A stretch of DNA of 12,473 bases from Endomicrobium sp. (GTDB taxonomy: Bacteria > Elusimicrobiota > Endomicrobiia > Endomicrobiales > Endomicrobiaceae), in the NCBI GenBank assembly GCA_031264895.1, contig JAISDI010000022.1, positions 1 through 12,473 of the forward strand. The letters run 5' to 3'. The notes below the pieces were generated by a model. It worked only from the letters and a program-made list of their open reading frames with translations. It searched no databases and was not told the origin of the DNA. Shown piece after piece: positions 1 through 6,575 of this stretch (within the stretch, counting starts at the first letter, position 1; every line of letters starts with the position of its first letter). Made by a program: the position numbers and the translations under genes.

Positions 1-1
1 G

Positions 2-889
2 TCAAATATATTAAGTTTAGATAAAACGTTGTCAATAAGCAGTTCGGCATATGTTGCAGGGGACTTAGATGTAGGTGGTACATTCTCAGTTAATGGGAAT
101 ATGACTGTAGCTCCAGGTTACAATTTAACGATTGGTGGAACAGGCGGAGCTGAGTTGAGTTATGCGTTAGATATATTAAATTTAAGTAAAACATTGTCAA
201 TAAGCAGCTCGGCATATGTTGCAGGGGACTTAGATGTAGATGGTACGCTCTCAGCGGGAACGTTTAGTCCAAATGATTTATCAGTAGCGAATACGGCAAC
301 TACACAATATTTAACAGTAACAGATATATCGACATTTAATGGATTGATAACGGCGACGGGTGGTTTGACTATAGGTACAGGAACAGGCATAAAATTGGAG
401 TTTGGCAACATAGGCTCACCCATTAGCACTGACGGGTTGATTGTAAACGGGCATACAATTGTAACAGGTGATTTAAATGTTCGTGGCACAACTCACCACG
501 ATGGTAGTGCCGACTTGGCTGAAATATATCCTTCAAATGAAATTCTTGAACCCGGAGATGTGGTTATTATTTCCGATATAAGAGACGGGTATATTGAAAG
601 ATCCAGAACTGCAAATGATACTAAAGTTGCAGGGGTAATTTCTACTGATCCTGGAATAGTTTTAAATTCCGGAGAGAAAGGGTATAAGCTTGCTTTGGTT
701 GGCAAGGTGCCGGTAAAAGTTAATAATGAAGGCGGAAATATAAGGCGCGGCGATTTGCTTGTTGCTTCTTCTACGCCAGGGTACGCAATGAAAGCTGCGG
801 ATCCAAAACCCGGGACAATTATAGGAAAAGCTATGGAAAACTCTTCGGGAGCAAGAGGGAAAATTATGGCATTGGTGAATTTACAATGA
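2..889 (+). CDS. Repeat-rich fibre-like surface protein with C-terminal autoprocessing/chaperone-like domain (5' end missing)
   Basis: The frame is open to the left edge of the window, so the gene starts upstream; the TTG at 29 is internal. The first ~480 bases encode low-complexity beta-strand repeats rich in Gly, Thr, Ser and Asn (such as AGDLDVDGTLS and NLTIGGTGG). These resemble the triple-beta-helix shafts of phage tail fibres and trimeric surface proteins. From about base 490 the protein changes to a compact domain starting GSADLAEIYP, followed by PGDVV, VAGVIS, ALVGKVPVKV and GDLLVASSTPGYA. This pattern resembles the C-terminal intramolecular-chaperone/self-cleaving domains of fibre proteins (Peptidase_G2-like). 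The family link is pattern recognition only. A likely role is a trimeric surface or extracellular fibre, with the C-terminal domain aiding folding and perhaps released. The stop codon overlaps the next ATG by four bases (ATGA at 886-889), so the two genes are co-translated. Leucine codons in the repeat part are mostly TTA, unlike the genes downstream. Confidence 0.72.
   Translation, partial: SNILSLDKTLSISSSAYVAGDLDVGGTFSVNGNMTVAPGYNLTIGGTGGAELSYALDILNLSKTLSISSSAYVAGDLDVDGTLSAGTFSPNDLSVANTATTQYLTVTDISTFNGLITATGGLTIGTGTGIKLEFGNIGSPISTDGLIVNGHTIVTGDLNVRGTTHHDGSADLAEIYPSNEILEPGDVVIISDIRDGYIERSRTANDTKVAGVISTDPGIVLNSGEKGYKLALVGKVPVKVNNEGGNIRRGDLLVASSTPGYAMKAADPKPGTIIGKAMENSSGARGKIMALVNLQ
5..254 (+). 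repeat. 165-bp-period direct repeat inside the fibre-like gene (two copies visible)
   Basis: Bases 5-89 and 170-254 are direct repeats offset by exactly 165 bases (55 codons), with about nine mismatches in 84 aligned bases. Each encodes a unit close to LSISSSAYVAGDLDV. The bases between them (90-169) encode a related Gly/Thr/Asn-rich strand pattern. The first copy starts almost at the window edge, so the array probably continues upstream. In-frame spacing means gain or loss of a unit would keep the reading frame. Confidence 0.85.
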
Positions 890-2070
890 AAAAAATCAAA
901 TATATCATATTTTTATTATTGTGTTTATCGGCAGCGCCGGCATTGTCTTTTGCCGCCGACGATTATAAGAATGAGCTTAGCATTACAAACGGGAATTCTC
1001 TTAATGACTCGTCAGACAATTCTAAATACAAAAATTCTCTGTCTGTAAATGAAGGAATGGCTGTAAATCAGAAAAGTTTTGATTTCAGGTTGGATTCGGG
1101 GCTTCTTGCCTCAATAAAAATGTCAAATCCCGATATTGTATTTCGCGATTTTATTCCCAGTTCAAGCGTATATACGGGTAGTAATGTGAATATAGGAGTA
1201 ACCGTTCATACGGCTGTGAGTACGATAAAAAGGATAGGATATAGAATTTCCCAGAGTCCGCCTACTATGGAATCCGGAGGGTACACATATATTTATGAGT
1301 ATCAGGACGGCAGTGTACAATCATCGCAAACCATAACGGTTTCCGCTATAGTTGCGTCGGAATTTCAGCCGGGCATTAATTATGTGCAATGGTACGCTCA
1401 AAACAATGTGAATGTCGACGGGAATACTGCGACATGGGAAGTGCGCGTAGGCGTGTCCAGCAACAGTTCTATCAATATTCTTCAGCCAGGAAAAATATCT
1501 TCAAGTAATCCGCAAATACAGGCAAAAATATATTCTCCTTATGGATTTCATGAATCCAGCGTAACAATAAAAATGTATACCGGTGTATCTACTGCTGCCG
1601 CTGCATTGAATACGGAAAACGGCGGCGGTAAATTTGTTGATGGAATTTTGGATTACAAATATACCGGAAAAGCTTTAACGCATGGACATCATACGGTTTT
1701 AATAGAGCTTGTCGACTATGGCGGGGTAACTACTTCGGCAATGGTAACTTTTGACGTAAGCGGCGGGCCGATTGCCGATTTGCTGCCGTATCCTTCTCCG
1801 TACAATCCTAAAAAGGGGCTTATGAATATAAGATTTGTCATTGCGGAGCAGGCTTCCGTAACGATCAACATATATGACAGAGCAGGCAAACTTGTCAGTC
1901 AGGTTTTGAATTCCGTTTCTAAGCCTGCCGGCGAAAATAAAGTGACGTGGAATGCAAAGAGTTACGCTGGAGACAGTCTTGCAAACGGCGTATATATATG
2001 TGAGATAATAACTACAAGCGGCGGCAAGGAAAATAAACGTTACAAATCATTTGCAATACTAAGGAAATAG
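886..2070 (+). CDS. Secreted Ig-like protein with C-terminal FlgD-type module
   Basis: This is a 394-residue exported protein of unknown specific function. Residues 1-23 form a signal peptide (MKKIK, a hydrophobic core, then SFA before the likely cleavage). A short duplicated motif follows (YKNELS near 28 and YKNSLS near 48). Residues ~88-292 look like two beta-sandwich (Ig-like) modules. Residues ~296-394 match the FlgD-type Ig fold often found at the C-terminus of secreted proteins in Elusimicrobia, Bacteroidetes and related groups: YPSPYNPKKG, then VTINIYDRAGKLV, then LANGVYICEI and a basic tail ending KSFAILRK. That module resembles type IX secretion sorting domains, and the next gene is a PorV/PorQ-type barrel, but no type IX core gene is visible here. 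The ATG at 886 follows GGTGA (874-878) and overlaps the upstream stop. I infer a surface or periplasmic partner of the neighbouring barrel. Confidence 0.7.
   Translation: MKKIKYIIFLLLCLSAAPALSFAADDYKNELSITNGNSLNDSSDNSKYKNSLSVNEGMAVNQKSFDFRLDSGLLASIKMSNPDIVFRDFIPSSSVYTGSNVNIGVTVHTAVSTIKRIGYRISQSPPTMESGGYTYIYEYQDGSVQSSQTITVSAIVASEFQPGINYVQWYAQNNVNVDGNTATWEVRVGVSSNSSINILQPGKISSSNPQIQAKIYSPYGFHESSVTIKMYTGVSTAAAALNTENGGGKFVDGILDYKYTGKALTHGHHTVLIELVDYGGVTTSAMVTFDVSGGPIADLLPYPSPYNPKKGLMNIRFVIAEQASVTINIYDRAGKLVSQVLNSVSKPAGENKVTWNAKSYAGDSLANGVYICEIITTSGGKENKRYKSFAILRK
2061..2065 (+). promoter_or_regulatory. Ribosome binding site deciding the 2072 start
   Basis: AAGGA lies six bases before the ATG at 2072, inside the end of the preceding gene. 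It favours 2072 over the second ATG at 2084, which has only a weak AAAGAG upstream. The product from 2084 would still carry a signal peptide, so the choice is not certain. Confidence 0.55.
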
Positions 2071-2071
2071 T

Positions 2072-3106
2072 ATGAAAGAGATAATGAAAAAATTAATTCC
2101 GGTTTGTATGGTTTTTGTATTTACGGTTAATGCTTATGCGGCATTTGGCGGCGCAGCGGCTTTGAAAAAAGGCGTGGGCGCAAGAGCATTGGGTATGGGC
2201 GGAGCTTTTACTTCTATCAGCAATGATACGAGTGCAATATATTGGAACCCAGCAGGTTTGGGACAAGTTCAGGATTACAGCGTAACCGTTATGGGTTCTG
2301 CCGGAGCGCGGGACGAATGGCCAGGTCAAAAAGACGTAATTCCGTCGCATAACTTTTTTGCGGTTTCGGCGCCGGCAAGCAAATTTACCGACAGTTTGCG
2401 CGGCTCGGTTTTTGCCGTTGGTCTTATCAACTCTTCTATGGATAATGTTACAAAATCCGATGATGACGGAAATGAGTACGCTTCTTTTTCAGCTCCGCAA
2501 AATGCAATATACTTTTCATGGGGAATGCCCGTTTGGGAAAGCAATACTAATTTGTATATCGGTGCGTCTTTCAAATATATTATGGAAACGATGGAAGGTA
2601 TTGACGGCGGTTCGGCTTCGGGGTATGACATAGACGCAGGCGTGCTTTACAATGTTTTTGAAACTTTAAATTTCGGTCTGTTTATAGGCAAAGGCGCGGT
2701 CATGAGCTGGGACGGAGGAACGGATACCGCAGCTTTAACGGCAAAATTCGGTATTTCAAATACTTTCAGTCTTACGGAAAAATTGTCTATATTGGGAAGC
2801 GCAGATATTATTCAAAGGCAAAGCGAGCCCGTATTGGCAAATGTCGGCCTTGAGTTCGCCTGTCTCAATATTTACGATGCCGGCGATTTCGGTTTAAGCG
2901 GTTTATATTTAAGAGGCGGCGCAGAAAGTATTGCTCTGGAAAACCGTTACGGCATTAGAGATGAAATAAATAAAAATATAACTTATGCGGTCGGTTTTGG
3001 GATCGATATGACCGTATTCGGAAAATATTTACAGATCGATTATGCCATGGGAATGGGCAATAGCCTTGACCAACAGAGTAAAATATCTATAAATTTTTAT
3101 TTTTAG
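2072..3106 (+). CDS. PorV/PorQ-family outer-membrane beta-barrel protein
   Basis: This 344-residue protein has a signal peptide (cleavage probably after AYA at residue 23). The hallmark N-terminal stretch of the PorV/PorQ (UPF0164) family follows at ~37-64: GARALGMGGAFTSIS, then NDTSAIYWNPAGLG. This pattern is shared with FadL-like barrels. The rest alternates polar and hydrophobic residues with aromatic girdle positions and ends in SINFYF, a C-terminal aromatic residue typical of proteins inserted by the BAM machinery. It should sit in the outer membrane. In Bacteroidetes PorV shuttles cargo with C-terminal sorting domains to the cell surface; many relatives in other phyla are uncharacterised, so transport or cargo handling is inference. 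It begins one base after the FlgD-module gene ends, which supports a functional pair. A second, divergent barrel of the same type is encoded at 8364. Confidence 0.82.
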   Translation: MKEIMKKLIPVCMVFVFTVNAYAAFGGAAALKKGVGARALGMGGAFTSISNDTSAIYWNPAGLGQVQDYSVTVMGSAGARDEWPGQKDVIPSHNFFAVSAPASKFTDSLRGSVFAVGLINSSMDNVTKSDDDGNEYASFSAPQNAIYFSWGMPVWESNTNLYIGASFKYIMETMEGIDGGSASGYDIDAGVLYNVFETLNFGLFIGKGAVMSWDGGTDTAALTAKFGISNTFSLTEKLSILGSADIIQRQSEPVLANVGLEFACLNIYDAGDFGLSGLYLRGGAESIALENRYGIRDEINKNITYAVGFGIDMTVFGKYLQIDYAMGMGNSLDQQSKISINFYF

Positions 3107-3115
3107 AGGTGAAAA

Positions 3116-4339
3116 ATGAAGAAAATAAAAAAAATCATATCTTGGCTTGCGGCGGCGGCTATTGTGTGTAATGCGTGTTCGTTTTCTTTTGCGGCAACAA
3201 AGAGGGATGTAAACGATCCCGTGCTGCGCGAGATCATTAACGAACTCAGCAGAAAAATACCGAAATTTATCGATAAATACGGAGAAACCGTTTTTGTGGA
3301 AGATGAACCCATAACCAGAGGCGCATTGATTTCCGCCATTTATGAATACGATAAAAGGACAAAGACTTCTACAGAAGAAGCTGTTCCCGTTTCACAGATC
3401 ACGCGTCAGGAATTTGACGCTTTAAGGGCTAAAATAACTACTCTTGAAAAAAGTAAAGCCGCTCCGGCAGCAGCAAAATCGTCTGGAGGCAATATTGATA
3501 TCATAGCTCTTATAGCCGATTTAGAGCCTAATATGCCTATGCTTCTTGACAACAGCCTCAAAAATTCGAAAGTTTTCAAATCGCTTCAACAGCAGGTTGC
3601 CGAAGGCGGAGTAAAACCTTTGCCAAAAGATGCCGTTTCTTACGCTGCCGTCAGCAAAGACATGAAAGATATGAACGTAAAGCTTGAACAGTTCTCAAAA
3701 AGGCTTGACTCGACTGAGGCAAACGTTTCCAAGACTTTAAAAGCTCAGTCTGCGGCCGAAGGCGGAGCAAAATCTTTGCCGAAAGACGCAGTTTCTTATG
3801 CTGCCGTCAGTAAAGACATAAAAGATATGAACGTAAAGCTTGAACAGTTCTCAAAAAGGCTGGACTTGGCTGAGGGAAACTCTTCCAAAACTTCGAAAGC
3901 TCAGACTGTGGCAGGATCGTCCGTATCGCAAAAAGAAGTTGATGATTTAAAAAATAATCTTAATCAGATACAGCAGAGTTATATCAAATTATCAAAAAGG
4001 ATCGATGAACTTAACGACAGGCCCATAGTTACGGCCTCATCGGCAAAAAGTTCTCCGGAAAAAGATATGGTGGATTATATCAACAGGCAGCTCAGCGATA
4101 TAAAAAGAACGGTTGCTGAAGTACCGACCTCTACGGAACTCAGAAATGAAATCAATAAAACCAAAAGTCAGACACAGGCAGACATTAAAAGGATAGAAAG
4201 AAGATTAAATAATATATCTGATTCGGCGCCTTCCGGAGCTTCTTCATCCGGCAGTTCTTCCGGAAGCCACAGCGGAACCACTATCGCGACAATAAGTTTG
4301 GGAATAACGATGATCGCCGCTCTTTTTGTAGCAAGATAA
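3116..4339 (+). CDS. Secreted coiled-coil protein with internal duplication and C-terminal hydrophobic anchor
   Basis: I do not recognise a named family. The 407-residue protein has a signal peptide (residues 1-27, cleavage near SFA; no convincing lipobox). Residues ~30-80 form a compact domain with PITRGALISAIYEYDKR, faintly like an S-layer-homology motif. A long helical region follows from ~95 to ~368, with heptad-like spacing. It includes a 52-residue unit present twice (162-213 and 214-265) and a degenerate third version around 270-300 sharing the SKRxDxxx ending. Residues 370-387 are Ser/Gly-rich, and 388-405 form a hydrophobic helix ending in Arg407. The start follows GAGGTG (3106-3111). 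A likely role is a periplasmic stalk or spacer held in the membrane by its C-terminus, with the N-terminal domain reaching the cell wall or outer membrane. Placement between the barrel gene and the FHA receptor suggests an envelope-spanning part. Confidence 0.65.
   Translation: MKKIKKIISWLAAAAIVCNACSFSFAATKRDVNDPVLREIINELSRKIPKFIDKYGETVFVEDEPITRGALISAIYEYDKRTKTSTEEAVPVSQITRQEFDALRAKITTLEKSKAAPAAAKSSGGNIDIIALIADLEPNMPMLLDNSLKNSKVFKSLQQQVAEGGVKPLPKDAVSYAAVSKDMKDMNVKLEQFSKRLDSTEANVSKTLKAQSAAEGGAKSLPKDAVSYAAVSKDIKDMNVKLEQFSKRLDLAEGNSSKTSKAQTVAGSSVSQKEVDDLKNNLNQIQQSYIKLSKRIDELNDRPIVTASSAKSSPEKDMVDYINRQLSDIKRTVAEVPTSTELRNEINKTKSQTQADIKRIERRLNNISDSAPSGASSSGSSSGSHSGTTIATISLGITMIAALFVAR
3599..3910 (+). 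repeat. 156-bp in-frame tandem duplication (two copies)
   Basis: Bases 3599-3754 and 3755-3910 are adjacent direct repeats of 52 codons, each starting AEGG(V/A)K and containing DAVSYAAVSKD and KLEQFSKRLD. I count about 19 mismatches in 156 bases, many silent. This indicates a fairly old duplication kept under protein-level selection rather than a very recent one. Confidence 0.9.
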
Positions 4340-4346
4340 AGGGTAT

Positions 4347-4352
4347 AAGGAG
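4347..4352 (+). promoter_or_regulatory. Strong Shine-Dalgarno site of the FHA gene
   Basis: AAGGAG is centred in the 22-base gap after the stop of the coiled-coil gene and lies nine bases before the ATG at 4362. It is the best ribosome binding site in the window, which suggests the FHA gene is translated independently of the upstream gene. Confidence 0.65.
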
Positions 4353-4361
4353 AAAATTCAA

Positions 4362-6575
4362 ATGCCAAGGCTGTTTTTGAAAAGAAAAGAAGAAATTTTG
4401 GGAGAATACATATTAAGAAGAAAAAAAAGGGTTTTTATCGGAAGTAAGAAAGGCAACGATATTCTTATAAAAGATAAAAACATTTCAGAACACCATTGCA
4501 GCATAATTACTGAAGACGGCAATCAGTATACCGTAAAAGACCAGAACACCATTATCGGAACAAAAGTAAACGGTAAAACCATTTCCGAAAAAGAACTCCA
4601 TATGGGAGACGAGATAGGCATAGGGCCTTACAGCATAATAATGTACCCAGACATTATGCCGAATTCTCCGGATAATAAGCCCATGTGTTTTCTTTTGGGC
4701 ATTTACGGCAAGTTTATAGGCAAAAAATACATTGTCAAAGCCGAAGATACTTTTATAGGCAGAGAACAGTATTCGCCGAGAGGCATAGAAAACGACATAG
4801 TTCTCACCGGAGACATGACCGTATCGAAGGGACACGCAAAAATATCGTACAATAACGGTCAATATACGATCACCGACGTAGGCAGTACCGGAGGAGTTGC
4901 GGTAAACGGCAATAAAGTCGGACAGTTAAACAGCATGAATATAGTGCTTGGAGACGAGATCTCGATAGGAAGATCGATATTTAGATTCGTTAATTCTTTT
5001 GATGAAGATTATTCGACCCCGTCCAAACAAAAAATATTTTTACTTAAGATCCGCAAACCTGTTTCCATTGCGGTTACTATAGCGTCTCTTGTTATATCGA
5101 TAGCTCTTATATGGTTTGGCTGGTCAGGCCTTTCACTGCTAAAAAGCAAGCCGGCTAAATTGGCGCTTGAGCTAAATACCGATTTCAGAAAAGACACACC
5201 TTTAAGAAATCTCGAAGAATATGATATCACGTCGACTCCGGCGATAGGCGACATTAACGGCGACGGAAAAAATGACATCCTTATGCTTACGGCAGCGGGA
5301 TTTTTATACGGCTGGAACGCAAAAACCGGCGATTCTCTGTGGAGACAGATCGAAATATTCAATTCCGGACAAACGTCTCCTATGCTTGCCGACGTAAACG
5401 ATGACGGTATTCTTGACATTATTACTTTGTCGGATTCTTCGATGCTGTTTATTTATGACGGTCAGACGGGCAATATCATAAGAAGAGAAATACTCGGCGG
5501 AGTGATTTCCGAAATGACTCCTCTTGTGGCAGATCTGACCGGAAACGGCAAAAAAGATATTGTCGTATGTTCCGAAGACGGAGCCGTTCATTTTCTTTAT
5601 AATGCCGGATACGAAACGGACTATGACAGATATACGGAATTTGTGGAAGGCCCGATATATGCCAGCCCAGTGCTTTACAGGTCAAAGGATTTTACTCCGA
5701 TGGTCGTAGTGGCAAGTTATGCCGGAAAAGTTTATTTTATTGACGGTAAGTCCAGAACCAAAAAAACCGTGGATCTGGTCGAAAAAACGGGAAAAGCGCA
5801 TCTCATAGCAGGCGCTCCCGCAGTCGGAGACCTTAACGGCGACGGGATCCCTGAAGTAGTAGTGCAGTCTAACGTGCCGCAATACGTTTCCGCCATTGAC
5901 GTTTCAAAATTTGAAGTAATGTGGACATATTTTGTCGAACCTACCCCGCCGGCAGGGCTTAAACACAATTCTTCGCCGGTCATTGCCGATCTTACGGGCA
6001 ACGGAATGGGGGACGTTTTTGTGGTTTCGGCAAACGGCAGTATACAGGGATTAAAAGGAAAAACCGGATATCCGGCAGGCGAACTTCTATGGAAAATGCT
6101 GCTGCTAGACTGCAAGAGAATGATCTCGTCTCCGGCAGTATATGATTTTGACAAAGACGGATTAAAAGATTTCGTGATAGCTACGGAAGACGGAAAAATT
6201 ATAGTTTTAAAAAGCAATCCCAGACGCAAAGAGTTTGAGATAATGGCGGAAATAAGGGCGAGCAACAATCCTATAACTTCGTCTCCTTTGATCGGCGATA
6301 TATTCGGCATGGGAAGGCTTGACATTATTTTTGCAAATTCGACCGACGCTCTTCAGGTCATAAACACGAATGCAAAGATCATTGAAAACGTAATTGTCTG
6401 GCCGATGTTTTTGGGCAGCGCCGACCATATAGGTTTTTCCGGATTAAGTTCATATAAATCTCATTATAGAAAACAGTTTTTTGTAGGTTTGATAATTTTA
6501 GTGGCATTTTTATTTTTTAAGATAAAATTTACGCTGGCAAGAAATGATAAAAGGGTTAAGGTTCAGTTCCTATGA
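4362..6575 (+). CDS. Transmembrane receptor: tandem FHA domains and FG-GAP beta-propeller
   Basis: This 737-residue protein has two FHA domains in its N-terminal half (~20-95 and ~118-210), a transmembrane helix (~233-255), a large repeat domain (~285-690) and a second helix (~705-722) before a basic tail. FHA domains bind phosphothreonine peptides. FHA1 shows S42, H45 and VNG at 69-71 but has GS instead of GR at 27-28. FHA2 shows G133-R134, S155 and H158, but the usual STNGT is STGGV. The repeat domain contains about eight FG-GAP/VCBS-type units (starting near 291, 337, 385, 433, 483, 536, 589 and 639); most carry a DxNxDG-like calcium loop, and the fourth and last are degenerate. It should fold as a beta-propeller. 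Topology puts the FHA domains in the cytoplasm and the propeller in the periplasm. The stop overlaps the phosphatase start by four bases, implying a receptor-phosphatase pair. The binding partner is unknown. Confidence 0.85.
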   Translation: MPRLFLKRKEEILGEYILRRKKRVFIGSKKGNDILIKDKNISEHHCSIITEDGNQYTVKDQNTIIGTKVNGKTISEKELHMGDEIGIGPYSIIMYPDIMPNSPDNKPMCFLLGIYGKFIGKKYIVKAEDTFIGREQYSPRGIENDIVLTGDMTVSKGHAKISYNNGQYTITDVGSTGGVAVNGNKVGQLNSMNIVLGDEISIGRSIFRFVNSFDEDYSTPSKQKIFLLKIRKPVSIAVTIASLVISIALIWFGWSGLSLLKSKPAKLALELNTDFRKDTPLRNLEEYDITSTPAIGDINGDGKNDILMLTAAGFLYGWNAKTGDSLWRQIEIFNSGQTSPMLADVNDDGILDIITLSDSSMLFIYDGQTGNIIRREILGGVISEMTPLVADLTGNGKKDIVVCSEDGAVHFLYNAGYETDYDRYTEFVEGPIYASPVLYRSKDFTPMVVVASYAGKVYFIDGKSRTKKTVDLVEKTGKAHLIAGAPAVGDLNGDGIPEVVVQSNVPQYVSAIDVSKFEVMWTYFVEPTPPAGLKHNSSPVIADLTGNGMGDVFVVSANGSIQGLKGKTGYPAGELLWKMLLLDCKRMISSPAVYDFDKDGLKDFVIATEDGKIIVLKSNPRRKEFEIMAEIRASNNPITSSPLIGDIFGMGRLDIIFANSTDALQVINTNAKIIENVIVWPMFLGSADHIGFSGLSSYKSHYRKQFFVGLIILVAFLFFKIKFTLARNDKRVKVQFL

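Noticed and set aside
1..889. Prophage remnant suggested by the fibre-like protein
   Set aside because: No capsid, tail, portal, integrase or lysis gene is visible, and the gene is translationally coupled to an exported envelope protein.
886..3106. A complete type IX secretion locus
   Set aside because: Only a FlgD-like module and PorV/PorQ-type barrels are present; no core translocon or gliding genes are in the window.
4340..4361. Promoter or terminator in the 22-base gap before the FHA gene
   Set aside because: The gap contains a strong ribosome binding site but no inverted repeat, T-run or recognisable -10/-35 pair.
4422..4429. Run of eight A bases near the start of the FHA gene as a phase-variation switch
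   Set aside because: Lys-rich stretches in this AT-rich genome make such runs common (another at 3127-3134), and the frame is intact, so there is no specific sign of slippage control.
5732..6325. Minus-strand open frame of 197 codons opposite the propeller region
   Set aside because: It mirrors the repeats of the real gene and has a Ser/Pro-rich composition typical of an antisense shadow; no ribosome binding site or domain is evident.
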